64,000 nucleotides of DNA, from contig NZ_SSMQ01000006.1 of NCBI RefSeq assembly GCF_005144585.1, positions 62,001 to 126,000 of the forward strand. Direction: 5' to 3'. Shown piece by piece: positions 25,609 through 34,193 of this stretch. Numbering within the stretch: the first letter of the stretch is position 1; each line of letters starts with the position of its first letter. The notes under the pieces are model-generated. The model saw only the letters and a program-made list of their open reading frames with translations. It ran no database searches and was not told the origin of the DNA. Source of the stretch: Polyangium fumosum. GTDB taxonomy: Bacteria; Myxococcota_A; Polyangia; Polyangiales; Polyangiaceae. Both the position numbers and the translations under genes were made by a program.

Positions 25609-26934
25609 ATGCGCCGTGGTGTCTTCACCTCGTTCCTGCTACCGCTGCCCCTTCTCCTCTTCTGCGCCTCGCCCGCGCACGCGCTGGAGTTCCGTGTCTG
25701 CGTCAAGCCGCCGGACGTCCCGCCCGGCATGACGGTGTGGGCCTATGAGAATGGGTCGGCACAGGTGTGGACGACGCGCAGCCGGGTGGAGTTCACGCGC
25801 AAGGTCGAGGGGCGCGCCACCTATCTTTACGACCCTCATGCGCCGCCAGAGAGCGTCCGTGTCCTACCGATCCCGTACAACTTGCTGAAATGCCCGCCGC
25901 CGCCGCCGCGACCGAAGCCGGCGCCGGCGAAGGAGCCGCCGAAGGAGAAAAAAGCGGACGACGGGAGCGCGAGCAAAACGCCTGGCGAGCGCGGCGGGGA
26001 CGAGGACAGCGTCGAGAAGCGCGTCGAGGAGCATCGCGTTCCGCAGCCAAAGGAGGGCCCGCCGCCGCCGCGTGCTTCGGCCCCGGCCAAGCAGAAGGAT
26101 CCGGTCTTGCCGCGGGAAGGCGTCTTATCGAGCGAGCCGATCCTCCCGCAGCGAGAGGCGAAATGGGCGGACAAGGAGCACGGGCTCGTCGATCGAGGCG
26201 GCGCGCTCCCGCAGCTCGTGGACACGGCGGACCGGAAGCCGCTCAGCGTCACGTCGTGCGAGCAGACGGAGGAAGGTTGCCCGGCGCGGCCGAAGAAGAC
26301 GCGGGCGGGGGCGATCCTGGAGCAGGTGGTGATCGCGGGGGCGATCTTCAACCTGCAAATGAACGAGGATCTCCATCGGGCCGACGGCAAGGAATACGGG
26401 ATCGTCGGCGGGATGAATGAAGGCGGGCCAAACGACCCGCGGCTTCAGGCGGCGGCCGCGGCCGTGATGTTCTCGCCGGTGGCGATGGCGCTGGGGAACA
26501 AGTTCATGAAGGCGGCCGCCGAGGCGAGCAAGGCGGGGGAGAAGCTTGTTCTCAAGGACGTGCGTGAGCTGTCGGAGGAGGCGGCGGAGTACCTGGCGAA
26601 GGAGTATGGAGAGGAGCTGACGCAGGCGCTCGCGGAGGCGGGGGTGATCGGGCCGTTTCGGGTGATGCAGAAGTTCACGCTGGGGCATGAGCGGAAGTGG
26701 CAAGCGCACCATGTCTACGAGGTCAAGAAGATGATGGAGATCGGCCTCGATGCGCTGGATGGGCCGGCGGTGATCCTTTCGGAGGAGGCGCACACGGTGA
26801 TGACGAACAGGCTGCGCGAGGCTACGGGTAAAATCCCTGGTACAAGGCCGAAGGAACTCTGGGAAGCATACAAGAAAGTCTACGAGCTGAACCCCGAATG
26901 GCTCAAGGCGATTGCTCACTATTTCGGGGAATGA
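25609..26934 (+). CDS. Secreted putative polymorphic toxin with C-terminal AHH nuclease-like domain
   Basis: A 441-residue exported protein. The signal peptide (1-25) ends in AHA, so signal peptidase I cleavage is expected; the nearby Cys19 lacks a lipobox. A small domain (26-95) is followed by a P/K/E-rich linker (95-200), a helical region with SSEEAAEYLAKEY-like repeats, and a C-terminal domain with KWQAHHVYEVKK (His367, His368) and EEAHTVMTNRL (His395). That pattern is the HNH/endonuclease VII-like AHH toxin motif. The gene 30 bases downstream encodes a double-CXXC protein resembling SitI6-type immunity proteins. A nuclease toxin for kin discrimination is the best reading; activity is inference. 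Confidence 0.7.
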   Translation: MRRGVFTSFLLPLPLLLFCASPAHALEFRVCVKPPDVPPGMTVWAYENGSAQVWTTRSRVEFTRKVEGRATYLYDPHAPPESVRVLPIPYNLLKCPPPPPRPKPAPAKEPPKEKKADDGSASKTPGERGGDEDSVEKRVEEHRVPQPKEGPPPPRASAPAKQKDPVLPREGVLSSEPILPQREAKWADKEHGLVDRGGALPQLVDTADRKPLSVTSCEQTEEGCPARPKKTRAGAILEQVVIAGAIFNLQMNEDLHRADGKEYGIVGGMNEGGPNDPRLQAAAAAVMFSPVAMALGNKFMKAAAEASKAGEKLVLKDVRELSEEAAEYLAKEYGEELTQALAEAGVIGPFRVMQKFTLGHERKWQAHHVYEVKKMMEIGLDALDGPAVILSEEAHTVMTNRLREATGKIPGTRPKELWEAYKKVYELNPEWLKAIAHYFGE

Positions 26935-26964
26935 GTGGTTGTTCGTTGCGCCAGCAGGACCACG

Positions 26965-27864
26965 ATGCGAACCAAAAGCAAAATCATATTCAACGCGCAC
27001 GGTATTCCGGGTCGAGAGCAGCCCATTCTTTCAGCAGCACGCTGTGATGCCGATGTGGCTGTCGTCAGCGACTTTCATTTGAACGGCAAGCGCTCGGTGA
27101 CTGTATTTGTCACCCTCGACGTCGAGGACCCTCGCCTGGCCCTCTTGCAGAAGCTCCTCGTCGCGTACAAAGTCGACTGGCTGGATCAGCGCTGGGACGA
27201 ATACACGGACGAGGAATATGATGCCGCGCCCTTGATCGTCATGCAGGCGCTTGCGGACAACCACGTCATCGGAGGCCCCCGCTTCTACACCGAGTATGAT
27301 CTCTCCAATGCCTGCCCGGCGTGCGGCGCGGGGATGCGGCAGACCGGTGTGTACATGCTCGACGGCGCAGGTCCAAGCATGGTGGGGCTCGGCCAGTATC
27401 GCGCCGTGTCCAGCTACAGCGAGATCATCGTCGATCCGCCGCTCGCCGAGGCGCTCGCGCGCGCCCATCTCACCGGGCTCTCCCTCCGGAGCGTGCACGC
27501 GTACCAGCCGAACGAGGCGCTGATCGAGCTGATCTGGAAGCAGATGTGGGCGTCGCACACCCTGCCCCCATTGTCGCCGCGCTCGACCGGGATCGACTTC
27601 GAGAGCGCGTGCAAGACCTGCAAGCGCGGCAAGATCGACACGACGAGCCCCGAGCGTTTCGTCTACCGCGCCCGGGACCTCGAAGGGGCAAAGGACGTGA
27701 ACCGGATGTGGGAGCATTTCGGGTACGTTCGATGGAACGGTGACCTGAAGACGGCCGTCTTGTGGCAACCGTACTTCGTCGTCACCCCCAAGGTCTGGCG
27801 CATCTTCAAGGACGCAGGCGTGACCGGGTTCCAGTGGCTGCCCATCCGCGTCGTCGAGGACTGA
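26965..27864 (+). CDS. Double-CXXC motif protein, putative SitI6-like immunity protein
   Basis: A 299-residue cytosolic protein with no signal peptide. Two zinc-ribbon-like knuckles are visible: CPACG at 117-121 and CKTCKRG at 216-222. This spacing and the mixed alpha/beta surroundings match the double-CXXCG family expanded in Myxococcus, which includes SitI6 immunity proteins. The ATG at 26965 has AGGA five bases before it and is preferred to a GTG at 26935 that abuts the toxin stop. Position directly after the AHH-type gene on the same strand supports an antidote role. The 5' part has lower GC than neighbouring genes. Confidence 0.7.
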   Translation: MRTKSKIIFNAHGIPGREQPILSAARCDADVAVVSDFHLNGKRSVTVFVTLDVEDPRLALLQKLLVAYKVDWLDQRWDEYTDEEYDAAPLIVMQALADNHVIGGPRFYTEYDLSNACPACGAGMRQTGVYMLDGAGPSMVGLGQYRAVSSYSEIIVDPPLAEALARAHLTGLSLRSVHAYQPNEALIELIWKQMWASHTLPPLSPRSTGIDFESACKTCKRGKIDTTSPERFVYRARDLEGAKDVNRMWEHFGYVRWNGDLKTAVLWQPYFVVTPKVWRIFKDAGVTGFQWLPIRVVED

Positions 27865-27881
27865 CGCGGCCGAATGTCGGG

Positions 27882-27907
27882 CGCTTCCGCTTCCGCTTCC
27901 GCTTCCG
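27882..27907. repeat. CGCTTC hexamer microsatellite
   Basis: About four copies of the hexamer CGCTTC stand between the convergent double-CXXC gene and the next minus-strand gene. A related pyrimidine-rich run (GCTTCCGCTTGCCGCTCCCG and on) occurs near 29986-30030 on the other side of the second module. They are simple repeats; a role as recombination seams is only a guess. Confidence 0.6.
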
Positions 27908-27943
27908 TGCGTCGAGGGTTGTTGATCCGCGGAGCTTGCGCCG

Positions 27944-28789
27944 TCACTTATCGGGACGCTTCGGCTTCGGCATGGGTGTTCCCGTGAAGGGGTTGATGAG
28001 CGGATCCGGCAGCGGCGGCTCGGGGGGAAGCTCGGGCGAGCCGGGCCAGGTGATGCCCACATGTTGCAGGCGCCGTTGAATGGCGAGCAGTTGCTTCGGC
28101 TCGGGCGGCTTGGCGAGGAGCGTCGCGAGCTCGTCGGGCGTGAATTCGGTGGGGCCCTGCAACCGCCGATCGACCACGGCGTCGATGATGGCGTGGATCG
28201 GTGCGTCTTTCGTTCGGGCGCGCTCGGCTCCCATGGCGGCAAGCTCCCCCAGTAAGGAGAAGGGGAGTCGACCGTTTTGGAGCATGCCCCAGGGGATGAG
28301 TCGCTTGACGCCGGGGCCTTTCGGGTCGTCGAAGAGCGTGCCCCCGACACGATCGCCGTGCAGCCAAAAGCCGACGCTCGCTATCTTCTCCAAATGGTTT
28401 CCATCGCTGAGCACGCTGGTGGCTATCACGAGCGCGGGCTCCAGCTCGGCGGGAAGGCCCGGCACGGCCCCGCGCACGTCGTCAGGGCCATGGGTTATCG
28501 CGTCGAGTGGCAGCTTGAACTGCTCGACCGGACCCCACCCGAGCTCGTACGCGAGACCGACGACGCCCGCCTCGGTCCAGGCCACGACCTCGTAGTCGCC
28601 ACATCCGCTGTCGGTCCGCAAGGCTCCTCGATGCACGTCTCCCGTCCAGGTCGAGTAGTCGCAGACGGGCAACCACAGACCGCTCCCCATTCTTGCCACG
28701 CGGGCTTCCACGTAGGCGCGCAGCGCGGCGCGCACGATGGCATCACGGTCGAAGGCGAGGCGTCCGCGGGGATGGTTGCGCAGGACCAT
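27944..28789 (-). CDS. Uncharacterised protein, candidate immunity partner of the HNH lipoprotein
   Basis: A 281-residue soluble protein I do not recognise. It has no signal peptide or membrane segment. A mixed alpha/beta N-terminal half (WLPVCDYSTWTGDVHRGALR, VIATSVLSDGNHLEKIASVG) leads to a helical C-terminus (ELATLLAKPPEPKQLLAIQR) and a proline-rich tail. It follows the HNH-type lipoprotein gene by 45 bases on the same strand, with a GAGG element before the ATG at 28789. That order, effector first and small cytosolic protein second, is the usual toxin-immunity layout, which is the only evidence for its role. Confidence 0.55.
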   Translation of the reverse strand: MVLRNHPRGRLAFDRDAIVRAALRAYVEARVARMGSGLWLPVCDYSTWTGDVHRGALRTDSGCGDYEVVAWTEAGVVGLAYELGWGPVEQFKLPLDAITHGPDDVRGAVPGLPAELEPALVIATSVLSDGNHLEKIASVGFWLHGDRVGGTLFDDPKGPGVKRLIPWGMLQNGRLPFSLLGELAAMGAERARTKDAPIHAIIDAVVDRRLQGPTEFTPDELATLLAKPPEPKQLLAIQRRLQHVGITWPGSPELPPEPPLPDPLINPFTGTPMPKPKRPDK

Positions 28790-28834
28790 GGGCCTCGCCT
28801 AGACCACGTTTGTCCGAGCGTCAACGTGGGCGCG

Positions 28835-29830
28835 TCACGGCGCGTAGGATTTCGCGGCGTTGACCCGTTTTACTTCCTCGACCGGCGGGTTGGTGTTCGA
28901 GAGATACCGGTTGAGCTGGTTCGAAATAACGGCGGCGTTCTTGTTCGAGTTCGTGCCCCAGTCGCAACTGCGCTGGTCCTTCATGGGCACGACGTGGTTC
29001 ACCTCCGCGAACTGACCAGGGTCGAAGGGCGGGGGGTCGATCTCCTGCTCGTAGAGCACGAGCGGCTCCTCGCACTCTGCGGGCACTTTTTCGCAGTTCG
29101 CGTTGTACACATCGCAAGGCCACTTGAAGCCCGCGAGATCGGAGTGGATCTGGCCGCCATGCGCTTTGCGGTTGACCTGGAGGATATACTTGTGCTGGTA
29201 GAGCGGCGTGCCGTCGGCGGCGAACACGCCGCTGAAGCAGTTGTTGAACTTATGCCCCGGCCCGACCGTTGGCGGCTCGGGCAAGTCGCGATACGGCCCG
29301 CTCACCTCCACCAGCACCCCGTCGACCTCGACGAGCGGCGTCTGCCTGGGCGCTGGCTCGAACGTGACGAAGAGCTTGTTTGCGGGATCCGAGCCGATCT
29401 GCAGCGTGTAGTCACCGTTGCCGACGGGCTGGCACTCGTACCCCTGGGCGTACGGCGCATTCCCCGATACCTCGCCGATCTTCGCCGCATCTTCACACGC
29501 TTTCTCCCACGTCTTGTAGAGGCAGTTGAACGTACTCGGGGTTGTGTCGGACATGTAACAAGCGTCGCGGAACGCTCCGATGTACTTCTTGCGCAGCTCG
29601 AGGTCCATGGTCGGGTTTCCATCGAGCGGGATGCGGTAACGCATGCACGGATCGGGCATCGTCGCCGTACATTCGGCCTTCGTGTCAGTCGAGGTGTCGG
29701 GTAGAGCCGGGCATGACTTGAGAGGCCCCGGATCGAGAGGCGGCCCGCACGCGCCCGTCATCGCTGCCCCACCGAAGCCCGACACCAGGACGCCCAGCAT
29801 AGCCGAGCGGAGTCTCGTCCTTGCTTGCAT
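28835..29830 (-). CDS. Lipoprotein with C-terminal HNH nuclease-like domain (putative SitA-type toxin)
   Basis: A 331-residue predicted lipoprotein. The signal sequence ends AMTGAC with the candidate lipid Cys28, followed by a P/L-rich linker. The central part is cysteine-rich. The C-terminus has GGQIHSDLAG, EVNHVVP (His279) and WGTNSNKNAAVISNQLN, which parallels the R-S-D, D/N-H-x-x-P and N-x-x-N pattern of toxin-type HNH nucleases. Myxobacterial SitA toxins are lipoproteins transferred between kin cells by outer-membrane exchange, with the toxic domain at the C-terminus, and this protein fits that layout. The base composition is lower in GC than the neighbouring helicase. Nuclease activity is inference. 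Confidence 0.62.
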   Translation of the reverse strand: MQARTRLRSAMLGVLVSGFGGAAMTGACGPPLDPGPLKSCPALPDTSTDTKAECTATMPDPCMRYRIPLDGNPTMDLELRKKYIGAFRDACYMSDTTPSTFNCLYKTWEKACEDAAKIGEVSGNAPYAQGYECQPVGNGDYTLQIGSDPANKLFVTFEPAPRQTPLVEVDGVLVEVSGPYRDLPEPPTVGPGHKFNNCFSGVFAADGTPLYQHKYILQVNRKAHGGQIHSDLAGFKWPCDVYNANCEKVPAECEEPLVLYEQEIDPPPFDPGQFAEVNHVVPMKDQRSCDWGTNSNKNAAVISNQLNRYLSNTNPPVEEVKRVNAAKSYAP

Positions 29831-30070
29831 GGTGTAGTGAATCGCAGGGCCATCGGCTGGGGGGCAACGGAAAACCAGCCAGGGGCTCACGATGCGCCCG
29901 TGAACCGGGCGTCCCATGATGGTAACCGGGTCGGCGGGATCCGGCGGGAGCCGCGGGAGCGGTACACAATCAGATCTCTCTTGTCGCTTCCGCTTGCCGC
30001 TCCCGCTCCCGCCTCCGCCTCCGCTCCCTCGCGTGCGCCTTCCGCCGTCCGCGCTACGCTCGCTCCCGCC

Positions 30071-32419
30071 ATGATCGGCTCCGCGGTCACAGCCGTGCTC
30101 GGCCCGACGAACACCGGCAAAACGCACCGGGCCGTCGAGCGCATGCTGGAGCATGCGTCCGGGATGATCGGCCTGCCGCTCCGGCTCCTCGCGCGCGAGG
30201 TCTACGACCGCATCACCGCGCGCCTCGGCGAGCAGCGCGTCGCGCTCGTGACGGGCGAGGAGAAGCGCATCCCGCGCGGCGCGCAATACTGGGTCTGCAC
30301 GGTCGAGGCCATGCCGCGGAACCTCGACGTCGAGTTCGTCGCGGTCGACGAGATCCAGATCGCCGCGCATCCGCAGCGCGGGCACGTGTTCACCGAGCGC
30401 CTGCTCGATGCCCGCGGCACGAAGGAGACCTGGTTCATGGGGGCCGCGTCGATGCAGCCCCTGATCGCCGAGCTCCTGCCCGCGGCGCGCATTCAAACGT
30501 TCCCGCGGCTCAGCCGGCTCGCGTTCGCGGGGGCCGAGAAGCTCGCGCGGCTGCCGCAGAGGAGCGCGATCGTCGCGTTTTCCATGCAGGAGGTGTACGA
30601 GGTGGCCGAGCGGCTGCGGGCCACGCGCGGCGGCGCGGCCGTGGTGCTCGGGGCGCTCTCGCCGCGCACGCGCAATGCGCAGGTGGCCATGTTTCAGTCG
30701 GGCGAGGTCGAGTACATCGTCGCGACCGACGCCATCGGGATGGGGCTGAACCTCGACGTGAAACACGTGGCGTTCGCCGCGCTGCGCAAGTTCGACGGCC
30801 GCGACGTGCGGGACCTCGAAGCGGCGGAGATCGGGCAAATCGCCGGGCGCGCCGGGCGCTATACGAGTGATGGATCGTTCGGCACCCTCGCGCCCCTCAC
30901 GCTGCCGCAGGGCCTCGCGAACGCCGTGGAGGGGCATCGGTTCCCCGCGGTGCGGCGGCTCGTCTGGCGGAACGCCGATCTCGATACGGGCTCGATCGAA
31001 GGCCTGCTCGCTTCGCTTCGGCGCTCGCCGGGGCGGCGCTCGCTCTTGCTCCAGGAGAGCGCCGAGGACGCGGCGGCGCTCGCGCGAATGGCACAGGACC
31101 CGGCGATCCGGGCGCGGGCGCAGGGGCGGGAGGCGGTCGAGTTGCTCTGGGAGGTCTGTCGGATCCCCGATTACCGCAAGCTGCTCTTCGAATCCCACGT
31201 CGCGCTGCTCGCGGAGATTTTTGCCCACCTCGCGGGGCCACGGGCGTGGCTCGACGAGGCGTGGATGGATGAGCGCGTGCGGGAGATCGACGAGCCGGCC
31301 GGGGACATCGATACGCTCATCGCGCGTATCTCGGCCATCCGGACGTGGACGTACGTGTCGCACCAAGGCCGCTGGGTGAAGGATCCGGCGGCGTGGCAGG
31401 AGCGGACCGCGGCGATCGAGGATCGGCTGAGCGACGCGCTGCACGAGCGATTGGTGCAGCGGTTCGTCGAAAAGAGCGGCGGCGGGAGCAAGGCGCGGCC
31501 GCAAGGAAATTCGCGCAAAGCGGCGCCGACACGGGCGGAGCTTCGCGCGATGGATAAGGCGAATCCATTTGGAAAACTCGCGGCATTGAAGGCGCCGCAG
31601 GCGCGCGAGGCGGGCGGGGCGTCCTCGGACGAGGCGCGCTGGGTGGAGGCGGTCGTCGCGGCGCGGCACGTGTCGATGGAGGTGGATGCGTCGGGGCGCA
31701 TCACGTTCGAGGACGGGCGCGAGCTCGGGCGGCTCGTACGGGGATCAAGCTTGCTTTTGCCGGACGTGAAGCTCGCGCCCGTGCTGGAGTTCGGCGCGGG
31801 GGCGCAGACGCGCATCACGCGGCGGCTCGTGGCGTTCGCGCGCGACCTCGTGGAGGAGCTCTGTGCGCCGCTGCGGGCGCACGCGCCGCGCGGGCTCGGG
31901 GCCGCGGCGCGCGGGATCCTTTATCAGCTCGAACAGGGGCTCGGGACGGCGCGGGCCGAGGACGCAGCGGCGCAGATCGCCGAGCTCGCGCTGGAGGACC
32001 GAGACAAACTCGCGGCGGCGGGCATCGTGGTGGGCGCGCGGGTGCTCTATGTGCCGGCGATGCTCAAGGGCGGGGCACTTTTGCGGCGCAGCGCGCTCGT
32101 TTCGGCATTCGCAGGGGCGAAGGCGCCACGAGCGCCGGGGCCGAGCGTGGTGTCGGTGCCGGTCACGCGCCCCGCGGACGCGCCGCTCCATACGGCCCTG
32201 GGATATCCGGTCTTCGGGCCTCGCGCGGTGCGGGCAGACGTGGTCGAAAAGGTGCTCGCGGCGATCGAGGCGGAGGGGGGCCTTCCGCCGGCGGGAAAGC
32301 TCGCGGGATGGCTCGGGTGCCCGGCGAAAGAAGCGGCGAAGGTGGGCGCGGCGATCCTGGGCGACACGCGCGGCGAGCCGCAGGCGGCCCCGGCGCCCGC
32401 GGATGCGGCGAAAGTGTAA
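30071..32419 (+). CDS. SUV3-like DExH RNA helicase
   Basis: A 782-residue superfamily 2 helicase. The start at the ATG 30071 places GPTNTGKTH (Walker A) at residues 11-19, as in SUV3. VDEIQIA is the DExH box, FMGAASMQP is motif III-like, and IGQIAGRAGRYTSDG is motif VI. The SUV3-type C-domain follows, and a long Ala/Arg-rich extension (about 480-782) has no domain I recognise. Mitochondrial SUV3 is an RNA helicase of the degradosome; bacterial homologues occur mainly in Alphaproteobacteria and some Myxococcota. A longer open frame to 29825 is low-complexity sequence and is left out. Confidence 0.85.
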   Translation: MIGSAVTAVLGPTNTGKTHRAVERMLEHASGMIGLPLRLLAREVYDRITARLGEQRVALVTGEEKRIPRGAQYWVCTVEAMPRNLDVEFVAVDEIQIAAHPQRGHVFTERLLDARGTKETWFMGAASMQPLIAELLPAARIQTFPRLSRLAFAGAEKLARLPQRSAIVAFSMQEVYEVAERLRATRGGAAVVLGALSPRTRNAQVAMFQSGEVEYIVATDAIGMGLNLDVKHVAFAALRKFDGRDVRDLEAAEIGQIAGRAGRYTSDGSFGTLAPLTLPQGLANAVEGHRFPAVRRLVWRNADLDTGSIEGLLASLRRSPGRRSLLLQESAEDAAALARMAQDPAIRARAQGREAVELLWEVCRIPDYRKLLFESHVALLAEIFAHLAGPRAWLDEAWMDERVREIDEPAGDIDTLIARISAIRTWTYVSHQGRWVKDPAAWQERTAAIEDRLSDALHERLVQRFVEKSGGGSKARPQGNSRKAAPTRAELRAMDKANPFGKLAALKAPQAREAGGASSDEARWVEAVVAARHVSMEVDASGRITFEDGRELGRLVRGSSLLLPDVKLAPVLEFGAGAQTRITRRLVAFARDLVEELCAPLRAHAPRGLGAAARGILYQLEQGLGTARAEDAAAQIAELALEDRDKLAAAGIVVGARVLYVPAMLKGGALLRRSALVSAFAGAKAPRAPGPSVVSVPVTRPADAPLHTALGYPVFGPRAVRADVVEKVLAAIEAEGGLPPAGKLAGWLGCPAKEAAKVGAAILGDTRGEPQAAPAPADAAKV

Positions 32420-32520
32420 TTCATCGAAAACGTGCCGAGGACCGGGAAGCCGCCTTGTGGTACGGGGCGTTCGCATTTATAGTCCGGTGCCTGCTTATTT
32501 CCTTCGTTGAGGTTCGGCGC

Positions 32521-32700
32521 ATGCGTGACGCGTGGATGCGTACGGATTTGCTTTGGTGCGGCGTCGTGGGGATGGCCGTGGGCTGCTCCCAGGAGGACCG
32601 CGCCACGGCCACGGGCGATACCACGTTCGTCGACGTGGGCGGCTCCGGCGGCGGCCAGGCCGGTCACCCCGTGCCCCACGAGACCTTCGATACGCCGTGA
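32521..32700 (+). CDS. Small putative lipoprotein
   Basis: A 59-residue protein. A hydrophobic signal ends GMAVGC (candidate lipid cysteine 22), and the rest is a Gly-rich, low-complexity tail (VDVGGSGGGQAGH). A TGAGG element precedes the ATG at 32521. The next gene, a beta-helix lipoprotein, starts 14 bases after its stop, so the two are probably co-transcribed. No function can be assigned. The reading frame continues far upstream as overlap with the helicase gene, so only the signal sequence and ribosome-binding site argue for it. Confidence 0.55.
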   Translation: MRDAWMRTDLLWCGVVGMAVGCSQEDRATATGDTTFVDVGGSGGGQAGHPVPHETFDTP

Positions 32701-32714
32701 AAGGGAGAACGACC

Positions 32715-34184
32715 ATGACGAATCGATTGCATTTCGCATCTCTGGCTGCCTTGCTCGCCGCGCTGCCGATCGCGGGCTGCGGGGGTTCGGACGCGCTGGC
32801 CACGCCGGACTGCGGCACGTACGCCGAGGCGCCCGAGAAGGCGTCCGGCGTGGTGTACGTGTCCGCGTCCTGCGGCGCGCGGGACGGGGACGGCTCGGTC
32901 GAGCGGCCCTTCGCGTCGATTCAGCAAGGCATCGACGCCTCGGTCGGGGGCGGCGCGGTGCTCGTCGACGCCGGGACGTATGCCGAGAACCTGAGCATCA
33001 CGAAGCCGGTGCAGGTCCTCGGCGCGGACAAGGCCGGCGACCCGAACAACGCGAGCATCATCGTGCAGGCGCCGTCGGCGTACGCGATCACGGTGGAGGG
33101 CGCGTCGGACGTGCTCCTGCGCGGGATCATCGTGCAGAAGCCCGAGGGCGCGGGGATCCGGGTGCAGAAGAGCGGCAGAGCCGTGATCGAGGGATCCCGC
33201 ATCGAGGGCGCGATCGCGGTGAACGAGGACGGCCACGGGGTGATGGCGTCGGACAACGCCAGCATCATCGTCCAGCGGACGATCATCGTGCAATCCGAGG
33301 GCGCGGGTGTACACGTCAATGCGGCGTCGGCGCAGGTCGAGCGCAGCATCATCGTGCAGAGCGGCGCCCTCGCGGGGATCTGGGTGCAAAACGCGCTCGA
33401 CGAGGTGTCGCTCGTCGGAAACGAGATCCGCGAGAATGTCTCGGCGGGCATCTCGATCCTCGGCTCGCGCGCCATCATCGTGCAGAACCAGGTGAAACAC
33501 ACGAAGAGCCGCGCCCCCGGCGGGGTGGCGGACGGCATCCGGGTGCTCGGCGACGGCGTGATGGGCGAATCCTACGTGGAGATCGGCGGCGACCTTCCCG
33601 AGAGCACGAACATGATCGAGGGCAACGACCGGGCCGGGATCGTGTTCTCGGGCGAGCGCGCGCGCGGGATCATCGTGCAAAACGAGGTGATCGGCAATGC
33701 CGACGACACCACGCGCGGCGCGGGGATCTGGGTGCAATCGAAGGCCGGCACCGCGCCGAACGACGACCAGAGCGTGGGCATCCGGATCGAGCAGAACCGG
33801 ATCGAGGCGAACCATTTCCTCGGGATTGGCGTGACGTCCGGGGCCCGCGCGATCATCGTGCAGAACCAGAGCATCAACGGGACGATCGCGGGGGACATCA
33901 AGGTGAACGGGCTCCCCGTCAAGATCGGCGACGGGCTCGGCGTGTACGCCGGCGCGAGCGCGCACGTCGACCTCAACACGTTCGCGGGCAACGCGCGCGT
34001 GGGCGCGCTCTTCGACGGGTCCGCGTCGACCTGCGTCTTGACGAACAACACGTTCGAGAAGAACACCGCCGGCGCCATCATCGTGCAGAACGTGAACGGG
34101 GCGTTCGATTACGGGGACAACAAGGGCGATATTTCGGTCGACCCTCCGGTGGCCCCCATCCTCAGCGACCCCTCCGAGCTTTGA
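32715..34184 (+). CDS. Right-handed parallel beta-helix lipoprotein with IIVQ repeats
   Basis: A 489-residue predicted lipoprotein (signal ending LPIAGC). After a short linker, PFASIQQGIDA and VLVDAGTYAENLSITKPVQV are the DUF1565-like opening turns of pectate-lyase-type beta-helices. The solenoid then runs to the C-terminus. The tetrapeptide IIVQ recurs nine times, usually as IIVQN or IIVQS, and GIRVQ/GIWVQ variants mark other coils. The ribosome-binding site is GGAG eight bases before the ATG at 32715. No catalytic acid cluster is obvious, so binding or structural display on the surface is more likely than lyase activity. Confidence 0.8.
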   Translation: MTNRLHFASLAALLAALPIAGCGGSDALATPDCGTYAEAPEKASGVVYVSASCGARDGDGSVERPFASIQQGIDASVGGGAVLVDAGTYAENLSITKPVQVLGADKAGDPNNASIIVQAPSAYAITVEGASDVLLRGIIVQKPEGAGIRVQKSGRAVIEGSRIEGAIAVNEDGHGVMASDNASIIVQRTIIVQSEGAGVHVNAASAQVERSIIVQSGALAGIWVQNALDEVSLVGNEIRENVSAGISILGSRAIIVQNQVKHTKSRAPGGVADGIRVLGDGVMGESYVEIGGDLPESTNMIEGNDRAGIVFSGERARGIIVQNEVIGNADDTTRGAGIWVQSKAGTAPNDDQSVGIRIEQNRIEANHFLGIGVTSGARAIIVQNQSINGTIAGDIKVNGLPVKIGDGLGVYAGASAHVDLNTFAGNARVGALFDGSASTCVLTNNTFEKNTAGAIIVQNVNGAFDYGDNKGDISVDPPVAPILSDPSEL

Positions 34185-34193
34185 GCCCACCCC

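Noticed and set aside
25609-25680. Lipoprotein signal in the AHH-type protein because of Cys19
   Set aside because: The residue before the cysteine is Phe, which does not fit a lipobox, and a good AHA signal peptidase I site follows.
25206-25748. Open frame across the tandem repeats
   Set aside because: It translates repeat DNA, lacks a ribosome-binding site and overlaps the start of the toxin-like gene.
29825-30070. N-terminal extension of the SUV3-like helicase
   Set aside because: The extra residues are Ala/Pro/Ser-rich translation of GCTCCC-type repeats, whereas the ATG at 30071 places the P-loop where SUV3 has it.
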